Source of the DNA: Gonapodya sp. JEL0774
Taxonomy: Eukaryota > Monoblepharomycota > Monoblepharidomycetes > Monoblepharidales > Gonapodyaceae
Assembly: GCA_027604505.1 (NCBI GenBank)
Contig: JADIIX010000162.1
Location: 30,934 to 43,243, forward strand
Reading direction: 5' to 3'
Length of the DNA: 12,310 nt
Shown here: in pieces, positions 1 to 7,844 of the stretch
How the letters are laid out: each line of letters begins with the position of its first letter
Numbering within the stretch: the first letter of the stretch is position 1
Notes under the pieces: model-generated
What the model saw: only the letters and a program-made list of their open reading frames with translations
Databases searched by the model: none
Told to the model about the DNA's origin: nothing
Program-made: the position numbers and the translations under genes

Positions 1-16
1 CCCCCCCCCCCCCCCC
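1..16. repeat. Poly(C) homopolymer run at window edge
   Basis: The window opens with sixteen consecutive C residues followed by ACCG. It is not a CCCTAA-type telomere repeat, and no second copy is present. A pure homopolymer at the very first base fits a contig end or a sequencing or assembly artefact better than a functional element, but a genuine G/C tract cannot be excluded from this window alone. Confidence 0.8.
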
Positions 17-1061
17 ACCGCAAGGACTAAGTATATTATTAATCTGGACTAATCTGTTCACTTCAAGTGGGAGCTACACCGGGTTTTATGGTCTCTTGCA
101 TGTGTATAACAATGTTTTTGCTAAATTTATGATATTGGCAACGGTTGAGTGTTCTCCGCGTCGGAAGTGCCAGGAGGGAATGTAACCAAAAAATACATCA
201 CAATTCACAAACACGAAGATCGTCAAGTCGCACAGCTATGACCCTGACGATGGACGGCGACAAAGGGGAGATTCTAATAGGAGATTCCATGTATTACATA
301 AAGCTGGTTTGGTATGTAGCAGTGCTCTCGTGAGTGTGCTATGGATGAGGGATGATCGGCGGGGGAGACACCACTACGCTGTTCGTGGAAACCAGCACAG
401 TAATTCTCTCCACCAAATGTAAATACGACGCTCGGTGTTCCTCGTTGGGCAAAACGTCGTTATCTGACAGTTGTGAGTAGATAGCAGAAGAACATCAGAA
501 ACCCAGGAGGAAGAGCGGCAACCTGAAGGAGCCGGCGGTTGAACCTTCTCCGACATTCTCGCCAAGAATGTTAATGGCAGGAGCAGCAAAATAACAACAG
601 CAAATTCAGCAAAAATTTGCAAATCTCCACCACCGGCACCATAGCGTACTGGCCAGAGTTTGTCGCCCTTTCATCACTGCACGCTGCTCCGTCTGGTTAT
701 CTCACTCAGGTCTTTTCCTCGCCCGAAGTCGTAAAACTCAATTGCTATTGTGCACTCGGAAGGAAAACACTAAAATGAGGATCATGTTTTTGTTTGGGGA
801 CACTTAAATATCGGTGTTTTGAACCTGCGCGATAAGATAGTTGGTGTGCCACACTTGGCATCAGCCGGTGCGGGGTCACAACTTTGAACAGAGATCCTTC
901 TTCATCCATCCGTTCCAGTGCTGATCCGAGTATCGAAAGCCACGAAGCCGCCATTATTGTGTGAGAACCGTGGGAGGATCCGCGTGATTCATTCCCAGCT
1001 TCCGAGTGTTCCATGGCATTTGACGCCAGTTTCCTGATCATTGATCCCTTCCACCAGCCCG
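17..1061. other. Non-coding 5' flank of the ammonium transporter gene
   Basis: I see no convincing gene in this stretch of about 1 kb. Open frames are present on both strands (for example 145-333 on + and 374-622 on -), but none shows a recognisable domain, splice continuation or family motif. The region probably holds the promoter and 5' leader of the downstream transporter. It contains five HGATAR-type motifs: 460-465 and 697-702 on the minus strand, and 479-484, 830-835 and 835-840 on the plus strand. About three would be expected by chance in this length on both strands, so only the adjacent pair at 830-840 stands out. A TTAAATA stretch at 804-810 is weakly TATA-like. Confidence 0.6.
830..840 (+). 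promoter_or_regulatory. Tandem GATA-factor motif upstream of ammonium transporter
   Basis: The sequence CGATAAGATAG carries two overlapping HGATAR elements (CGATAA then AGATAG), about 220 bp upstream of the transporter start codon. Paired GATA sites are the usual targets of fungal nitrogen-regulatory GATA factors (AreA/NIT2, Gln3/Gat1), which activate ammonium permease genes when preferred nitrogen is scarce. The motif is visible directly. Its use here is inferred from position and from the known regulation of the MEP/AMT family. Confidence 0.45.
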
Positions 1062-1105
1062 ATGGCCGACGAAGCGGATATAAACCCATGCCCTGCTTCA
1101 ATTGA
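1013..1105 (+). other. Upstream ORF overlapping the transporter start codon
   Basis: An ATG in good context (TTCCATGGC) at 1013 opens a 30-codon frame that ends at TGA 1103-1105, in a different frame from the transporter ATG at 1062. If the transcript begins upstream of 1013, ribosomes starting here would pass the main start and terminate inside transporter exon 1, lowering expression. If transcription starts downstream of 1013 the ORF has no effect. No peptide family is recognisable. Confidence 0.4.
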
Positions 1106-3046
1106 TGTGATGACATATGAGTACACACCTGCAGGTGAATTGGATTTTCTTGTCGGAAGTCCCTTCCGCTGAGTCCCTCAGGAAACCGCTTTCCAGATAA
1201 TGCATTTCTGTTGGTCTGTGCCGCATTGGTCATGATTATGACTCCTGGTGAGTGTCCGCCGCCGAGCTCGACGTTGGTAACTCGCTTGCGCGGTCCTCAA
1301 CCTTGCCCTTAACGTGGTCGATACTTCCAAAGGTCTTGGCTTCTACTACAGTGGAATGGCACGCTCCAAGAACGCCCTTACTCTTATAATGCTGTGTTTT
1401 ATTTCCTATGCTGTTGTAACGGTCCAAGTGAGACTCTGGTTCAATTTTCAATGTTATGTAACGTCATTAACTCCCGAGGACTCCTCATCAGTGGTTCCTT
1501 TTTGGATTCTCCCTCACATTTTCGGATACGGGAAGTTTTTTCTGGGGCGACTGTGCTCACTGCGTGTTCCGGAACGTCGGCCAGAATCTCTTGAAGAACG
1601 CACCAACAATTCCCATCATCACCTTCCAATTCTACCAGCTCATGTTTGCCATCATTACTCCAGCTCTTATTTTTGGATCTGCGGCTGAGCGTGTTCGGAT
1701 CCTGCCGTCCGTGGTGTTTGTTTTTGTGTGGTCAACTGTTGTGTATTGTAGGTGTGACTTGCGTCGCGGTTTTGCGCATTACTTTTGACCCATTCATCTC
1801 CTTGTGCCAGCACCAATTGCATACTGGGCCTGGTCTGCGAACGGGTGGCTCAACATGATTGGTTACTTAGACTTTGCCGGTGGTACACCGGTTCACGCAT
1901 CATCTGGTTTTGCTGGTTTGGCGCTGGCACTTGCTCTAGGGCGCAGAAAACACACCGAGGATTTCAAGGCCTCATCAATCGCAAACGTATTTCTTGGCAC
2001 TGGTGAGTTCTTGACCATCTACTCGAAACCCGTTCTTCAAAACACCGATTGCCGATCATGGTGCTGCTCTCAACTCTCAGCCCTCCTCTGGTTTGGATGG
2101 TTTGGTTTCAACGGCGGATCTGAGCTCGCTTCCAATGCTCGTTCCGCCAATGCGATGACCGTCACCAACATATCTGCGGCTTTCGGAGGCCTCGTGTGGA
2201 TGCTCATGGATTACATCACTCTTCGGAAAATGTCCGGTCTTGGCTTCTGCTCTGGTGTAGTTGCCGGACTAGTGGGTATCACCCCAGCCTCTGGATTTGT
2301 ATCGCCTGCATCTGCGTTCGCGATCGGGGGTATCGTTTCGGCTGTCTGCAACACCATGGTGCGACTGAAGGCTTACTACATGTACGGTGAGTGGCCCAGA
2401 CTCAGGACAGGAATGAGCAAAGTTCAATCAATCATATCAGTCGCATAATTTTTTGCTGCTCATTCAGACGACACACTCGATTCCTTCAATGTCCATGGGA
2501 TAGGAGGCGTGACTGGTGACATTCTCACAGGCGTGTTCGCCCAGAGGTCCATCAAAGCAATGAGTGGGTGACTTTTCTGTATTCTCTCCCGCTAACGCTT
2601 GGATCACAAATTTCCAACCTCCGTTCAGATTTGTACCCCAACATTGGTTCTGTGAACCAAGCGTGCCTGGATACCCTTCCTGCCCTCGGCTGGCTCGACG
2701 GCAACTGGATCCAAGTAGCAAAACAACTAGCTGGAGCGTCGGCAGGGGCTGCGTGGTCTTTTTTGGTGACGTATGCTATTGTGTCCATCATGCAAAAGGT
2801 GACAATTATAAGTTGTCAACTTCATTCTGCTCGAACTGCTCATTTTGTTGTGTCCCTTGTCAGATCCCGGGCCTGCAACTTCGGGTCAGTCAATGGACGG
2901 AAGTTCTCGGCTCCGACCAGGGAGAGATGGGCGAAATGTCGTACGATTATGTGGAATCTCTCAGCCACGTTCCGGATCGGAGCAAATCACCACCTGGGTC
3001 CGCCGTTGTCCACAATGCTTCTATACACCGGCTACCGAGCAGATAG
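1062..3046 (+). CDS. amt: Ammonium transporter, AMT/MEP/Rh family (nine exons)
   Basis: A plasma-membrane channel-like protein that takes up ammonium, with trimeric function inferred from its family. Model exons: 1062-1134, 1197-1247, 1333-1427, 1492-1747, 1811-2002, 2081-2386, 2468-2563, 2629-2798 and 2864-3046, giving 473 aa. All joins keep frame and restore family motifs: TPGLGFYYSGMARSKN (about 40-55), a GSAAERVR segment (135-142), and FAGGTPVHASSG (180-191) with Asp179 and pore His187. LLWFGWFGFNGGSE follows at 224-237, then NVHGIGGVTGD with the second pore His334. The cytoplasmic tail IPGLQLRVS...GEMSYDYVE (414-444) matches fungal Mep C termini. About 11 hydrophobic helices are expected. 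ATG 1062 is the first Met after an in-frame stop at 1035. Exon 2 could instead begin at 1182, and the donor at 1748 has an in-frame alternative at 1754. Whether it is a high-affinity Mep2-like sensor cannot be judged. Confidence 0.95.
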
Positions 3047-3395
3047 GTCTTTTTCCTTTCGTTGGTTTGGCTGGACTCTACACAGAAAAGGTCTCTGCCC
3101 ATTCAAGTCTCGTTGTGAGGAGTTTGGAGGAGGCAGTCATCGTCATGGGAATCTGCTTCTACATTCATCATTATATAATTAGATTATTTCTACGTGTATA
3201 ATTCTACATATGATATCATGGCATTTCTTATCTCGACCGTTAGTCAACTTGAAATGGACGCAGACAAACCAATTATCTTCCATAACGCCACGTCCACTCA
3301 ACTGAACCAGCAGTTCCGAAGCTCCCCGTCCACGGGCTTATCGGACCTGTGGTAATACCAGTATATACCCTGGAGTCCGGGCCTGGGATCGTCCC
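3047..3395. other. Spacer between transporter and ANK-SH3 gene
   Basis: This 349-bp spacer must hold the 3' end of the transporter transcript and the promoter and leader of the next gene on the same strand. An AT-rich stretch near 3168-3212 may carry the 3' end-processing signal, although no exact AATAAA is present. A GTATATAC sequence at 3361-3368 is TATA-like but only about 30 bp before the next ATG. A 33-codon ORF (ATG 3254, TAA 3353-3355) lies in the leader region and does not splice in phase into the main ORF with the visible sites. Confidence 0.5.
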
Positions 3396-4767
3396 ATGAA
3401 CGGACTGAAAGGCTCTGAATCGTCATCACCCCAAGCGCGGATATGGGATCGTCAATTGATTGCAGCAATTGAAGATGGAAATCTCGATTTGGTCAGAATA
3501 GCCCTGGCTCGTGGTGCTGACGTGAACTCCGCTACCAAAATTTTGACAGTTAGTATAAAACTGGAAACGGGAGAGACCGAGACAGACTCGCGGCCTGCCG
3601 AATCGGCCCTCGCATTGGCGATTCTATCCGGAAGAACAGACATCCTGCATTGCCTGCTTGAAAATGGTGAGTTCAGTCAGGATTTGCGTGACCACTCACC
3701 GACATTCTATTCACGGTCTACACTGGTTCCGGTTCTTCGCGGATTCTTCCGTTGCGCTTATGATTCCTTGTCGGGACTTTTTAATGGCAAAACAAGGGGC
3801 GGACCCCCGAACGCCGATCGAATGGCCGATTCCGGAGATCTGGGAAAATTGGACTGGGGAAGGCGGCCTCTTGGACCGAGGTCGTTGGAGATTTGAAAAC
3901 GCGTTGGAGCTCGCTCTCGCTGTTGGTCGACCAGAGCTGCGCTGCAACCTTCGCGGAGTGACTTTGAATTTCGACAACCCGTCATCCCTTGACGAGGTTT
4001 CCGCGCGAGTGACTCGAGATCCAGATTCGAACGTTGCACAACTTCTTATCCGGTTTGGTTCTCCCGTCACTGCTCTCAGTCTTGAGGCTATACGTCAGCT
4101 CAGGGATGAGGGCCGGCGCGAATTCGCAGAGTTAATCTCGGCGGACATTTTCCTTGACGCGTTTTCTGAGCAATTGCGATCTAACGCACGATTGCAAGGC
4201 GTAATTGATGACCGCATCCGTGAGATAACGGAGCTCGAGCAATTGCTCCTTGATCGTGCTTCCCGGTTCGCAGAATTGGAGCGAGAGTTCCTTCGAGAGA
4301 AACAACGGAGCGCGTCACTCGCTGATGAGCTTGCTCGCAAGGATGCCGTGGTCGCGAGTGTGCGAGGAAGTGTACCACCGGACCGACTGGAAGTTGTTCC
4401 GAAGGTGCGGCAGCGCTGCTATGCCGTCCACTCGTTCACCGCGGTTCGACGAGATGAAGTCGCACTCACAGTTGGTGACGAAATGCTTTGCATCTATGAG
4501 TTCAAAGACGGCTGGGTGGCGGTGAGTAAGCTTTTTGCGTGCGTGCTTCGTGAGGTTTGTGCGTAGCTCAAATTTGTTCTGGTCGTCAACATTCCCATGC
4601 ACAACCTGGCACTTTCGCCGGCACACTAGGGTACCAATAAAACAACTGTACAAACTGGCTACGTACCGAAAATTTGTTTGTCAAGCAGCCTTCTTGACGG
4701 AGACCGAGTGCTGGGGTTGCCTGAGCGTTCTGATTCCCTCTTCTTCACATTTACTACGCACCACTAA
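3396..4767 (+). CDS. Ankyrin repeat / coiled-coil / SH3 domain protein (three exons)
   Basis: A putative intracellular scaffold; no specific function is recognisable. Exons 3396-3666, 3797-4521 and 4630-4767 give 377 aa. Two ankyrin repeats sit at about 19-45 (LIAAIEDGNLDLVRIALARG) and 69-94 (SALALAILSGRTDILHCLLE, then NGADP). A degenerate third is split by an insertion (ENALELALAVGRPEL near 124-138, NVAQLLIRFGSPV near 169-181). A charged heptad-like helix follows at about 215-278, suggesting dimerisation. The C-terminal SH3 domain (about 297-348) reads RCYAVHSF, DEVALTVGD, DGWVA, then GTNKTTVQTGYVPKI, with the last intron falling between WVA and GTN. Both introns (130 and 108 nt, donors GTGAGT) preserve frame, and splicing restores the NGADP turn and the SH3 beta strands. 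The AAG acceptor at 3794-3796 is less usual than CAG. The 29-residue tail has no motif. Partners might be proline-rich ligands. Confidence 0.85.
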
Positions 4768-4979
4768 GGAAAAAAATATACCGAACGAGACGATTTCCTA
4801 AAAATCAGTACTTATTCTGAAACGCCTCTTACATAGTTAGATCAACAGTGTACTCCCACGTAAATAGGCAGCGCATCAGGTTATTCGCAAATTCAATCTA
4901 GATAAAACTCTTGAAGCATCTACAAAAGGCCGCCCAAGTCCGTGCACGACCAGCGAGCACACCCGCACTACAGGTGGCT
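4768..4979. other. Convergent 3' spacer
   Basis: These 212 bp separate the stop codons of two genes pointing at each other (the ANK-SH3 gene on + and the chitinase on -). They can hold only 3' untranslated sequence of both. I see no ORF with family features and no exact AATAAA on either strand. The A-rich stretch at 4768-4804 may serve 3' end formation of the plus-strand gene. Confidence 0.5.
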
Positions 4980-6662
4980 CTACACGAGAAGACCGGCAAT
5001 GACGGCGCAAACCGCCGCCGCGCTTTCCCATCCGACAACACTTCCACTGAGGGCAGAGTTGGACTTGGCAGTTGCCGCAGAGTTAGAGCCACTTGCAGTC
5101 CCGGTAGAAGAAGAACCAGCAGTGGTGGTCTTCGAAACGGCCTTCGTCGTCACCACGCTGCCATTTCCGGTGTAGGTGCTGGTACCGGTGGGGAATGACT
5201 GCGCAGCGACAACGGGGATCGCAGGGGAGCTGAACTTGGGGACGTTTGGTGGGCAACCAGTAGTTGCTGCTGTGCAAACACCACCGAGCCGGCAAACGGA
5301 GTCGTGCCAAGCGCAACCATTCGTGTCCCAGGTTTTTTCCTCGGTCCACACGGCAAATCCAGCGGGCTTTTGACTGTCGGGAATACCCGCCATTTGGGTG
5401 TAAAACACGTCCGCAGGTACAAAAGCGTTCTCAATCTGCGGCTGGTTGGTTTGGGTACCGATAATCATCTTCTTTGGGTTCAGCGAGCCAACGGAGCCAG
5501 CAGCCATGACAACCGAGAGTTGCGACTGGTAGATGGCAGCAAGGTTGACGGTGGAGTTCAAGTCGTGGGGTGGCATAGTGTACTTCAGGATTGGTTGCGT
5601 TAGCGAGTCGTTGTTGGAAACCCACTCCCACATGTTGTTCTTTGGGTAGTACCTAGGGTCAGAAGCGCGCACAACAAGTGTTCACGAGTGTGGGCGAATT
5701 GCGATAGAACAGGTCATTCCTCACATCCAAATCATGTACGTCAGGGAGTCGTAAGCAGCCTTGTCGGACTCAATAAGATACATGTAGTTGTTGTACCACG
5801 GAGCCAGGGGACGGACGGGGAACTTCATTGGGGTGAAGGAGCCCGGGTCCTCAATATTCGGAGCACCGAAGAACGGAGGCTGGAGAGAGACGGTGAAGAT
5901 TTTGTTGGGACCTATAGCTTGACGCAGAGCGATTTGGACAAGACCCATGAAGTCAAGGCCCTGATCGGCGGAATCCGAGGGATGAGGTTTCGAAGTGATG
6001 TAAAGAGGGACAAGAGCGAAAGCTCACATCTTTATCAGCCAGAGCTTCAACCTCTGCTCCGGCGGTTCCACCAGTGGTTTCGGTGTGCGCCTCCTCATTG
6101 TCAAAATCGACGGCGTCCAAGTTCCATTTGGTCATGAAGTCGGCAACTACCTGGCACCACTTGGTGATGACACTCATGTCTTTGCCACCGGCAACGTAAA
6201 GGTTGAATAGAGTGGTAAAGACACGCGGGACCTGCACCAAACACAGAAGTGGATAAGTCGGGCCATGATGAACGGACTTCGCATGGAAATACTCACTTTT
6301 GCTGTGACAGTGTCTCCGCCTCCAATGGATATTCCAACGCGTTTGCCCGCACTTTGCAACAGGGCGATTCCATCTTTGCAGCCGTACCGGGCTGGGGGTA
6401 TGTTGTCAGTTGCCAGCGACTCCGTGCATTGAGCAGGCAAGTCGATCGAGTACATGTTGTCGGCGGGGATGTAGGCAAACGAAATCAGGACAATGGTGTA
6501 GGCGGACTGTGCGACCGATTGGAACGAGGTGTTGGACCGCCAGAAGAGAACAGCCTCAGCGGTGGAGGTTGTTTGCGCTCTTGTTACTGCAGGAGAGCGG
6601 AGAACAAGGAGGCCGGCTGCCAAAAGGAGTGCTGAAAGGGCGGATATGCGCCGAGGTGCCAT
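4980..6662 (-). CDS. GPI-anchored GH18 chitinase (four exons)
   Basis: A secreted glycoside hydrolase family 18 enzyme, predicted to cleave beta-1,4-linked N-acetylglucosamine polymers at the cell wall. Exons on the minus strand are 6662-6297, 6231-6028, 5960-5725 and 5652-4980, giving 492 aa. Introns are 65, 67 and 72 nt with GTGAGT, GTGAGC and GTGAGG donors. Residues 1-30 form a signal peptide (basic start, Leu/Ala core, cleavage near TRAQ). The SxGG motif of GH18 appears as SIGGG at 112-116. The catalytic DxxDxDxE motif is DAVDFDNE at 161-168, with Glu168 as proton donor. A Cys-containing segment (WDTNGCAWHDSVCRLGGVC) closes the catalytic part. A Ser/Thr-rich linker (about 416-472) leads to a hydrophobic end (480-492), typical of a GPI attachment signal with a small omega residue near 466-473. 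The ATG has strong context (AACCATGGC). It may serve wall remodelling or degrade external chitin, and the sequence cannot say which. Confidence 0.93.
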
Positions 6663-7795
6663 GGTTCCTAAAGTGCGGTGTGGGTATTAACAGAATGGGG
6701 AACGCGCCAAAACCAGCCAATTGTTAAGTTTTTCGAATCACGTTGGCAAAGAATGAGGGGTTAAGTGAGGGAGGTGTGCACAACGGACGCACGGCCGATT
6801 CTTCTGCCCAGAATAACAGTCTCCAGTGATGTGGGGATCCGATACCTCAGCTCCCAACCGGAGTTCTCTCGAAATAGGCTCAATTTCCTAAAGATGCCAG
6901 TTTCTCAGCCCACGTTCTCCAAGCTTTTGTGGCCTTGCTTGGCAGACAAGCCTAGACTGTCTTTTTCAGTTCAGGAAAGTTGAGCAGAAACAAGCAGCTC
7001 CAATGTTCGCTGAGTGTCTCCATCGTTCGTTCGTCCTACGAGATCGTCCTGTCCCCCGATATGATTCTCCCACTCTTCGCCAAGTCAGGGCCACCAGCAT
7101 GCCATCAAGTCCCCGATAGAAGCCACAGAAGCTCCCCGCCCAGTCTGCGCAGGCGCTGTGCATTTGCTCTTGTCTGCTTTTGTACTTACGATATCGTCGC
7201 TGCAGGACTTGAACGCAGGCAGGTGATCTTTCGTCGGACACAAAAACGGAAAGCACGACCTCATCCCCTCCCTCCCTTCGTGGCGCAGCCCCAACGGCGA
7301 CCACCGCCCCCTTCGCAAAATTTCAGGTGAACACATAATGACCCAATGAGGGTAACACGTATCAAAAAGCATTGCGAATTTCAATGGGAGTAATTCTCGG
7401 TGTCCATTTCTCACTGTGTGCTGACGATGGTACGGCAGTTTATTGATGACTACTGTACCTTTTGTATTGTCAAATTTATCAGCAATTCTCTTCCTCCAAC
7501 TGCGTTCAGGTTGATCCAGAGGTTCGCTTTCGCCAAGAGTCTGACTCAGGGCAGTTGGGTAGATGCTGGCGAGGTGTAAGTCGGCCTCCCCGAGATCTTT
7601 GTTGACGGGTAGGTGACCTTCATTTCACGCAACACCAATGTAAAGCATTCAAGACACCGGCCATTCCTGCAATTTCGTTGAAGAGCGAGTGTTTTGATGT
7701 GTCCTTCTGGGGTTGCTCCGTGGCAGAACTCTGAGCAAAACTTTCAATGATGTCATTGCGTTTCTCACTCAAGGAAATCCGCACATGCATGCTCA
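6663..7795. other. Divergent intergenic region between chitinase and RTP1-like gene
   Basis: This 1.13-kb stretch separates two divergently transcribed genes and should contain both promoters. A CCAAT box lies at 6717-6721, 55-59 bp upstream of the chitinase ATG. Three overlapping open frames of 109-116 codons occupy 6966-7414 (one on +, two on -), but their composition is basic and low-complexity and none resembles a known family. A 50-codon ORF runs from ATG 7427 to TAA 7577-7579 on the plus strand, again with no recognisable homology. I call no gene here, although a non-coding RNA or a lineage-specific small protein is possible. Confidence 0.5.
7745..7758. promoter_or_regulatory. Palindromic CRE-like element before RTP1-like gene
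   Basis: CAATGA and TCATTG flank a central TG, forming a perfect inverted repeat with a 2-base spacer. Its core, ATGATGTCAT, differs by one base from the bZIP (ATF/CREB) site ATGACGTCAT. It ends 37 bp before the predicted start codon. Binding by a bZIP factor is inference. A short palindrome like this can also arise by chance. Confidence 0.3.
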
Positions 7796-7844
7796 ATGGA
7801 AGACGAGTATAATACTGAAGAAATTGATTTTATTGATGTCATGA
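7785..7844 (+). other. Overlapping short uORFs at the RTP1-like start
   Basis: Two ATGs lie 11 and 7 bases before the predicted main start at 7796, each in a different frame. The first (7785) encodes 19 codons and stops at 7842-7844. The second (7789) encodes 7 codons and stops at 7810-7812. If the leader includes them, they overlap the main ORF and could reduce its translation; otherwise transcription starts between them and 7796. The next in-frame main Met is at 7838. Confidence 0.35.

Noticed and set aside
24-56. Short direct repeats (GGACTAA at 24-30 and 46-52; TAATCTG at 40-46 and 50-56)
   Set aside because: Only 7 bases each in AT-rich sequence with no further copies; expected by chance.
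374-622. 82-codon minus-strand frame with a hydrophobic N terminus resembling a signal peptide
   Set aside because: The hydrophobic start is short and the rest is compositionally random, with no conserved Cys pattern, splice continuation or family match.
745-1233. 162-codon open frame on the minus strand
   Set aside because: It is antisense to transporter exons 1-2 and their promoter, shows no recognisable domain, and the plus-strand exons are strongly supported by family motifs.
4315-4653. 112-codon minus-strand frame across the SH3 exon and intron
   Set aside because: It is a shadow of the plus-strand ANK-SH3 gene, whose domains are clear in the other frame.
5688-6137. 149-codon plus-strand frame inside the chitinase locus
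   Set aside because: It overlaps chitinase exons 2-3 including the catalytic motif on the minus strand, and its own translation has no family features.
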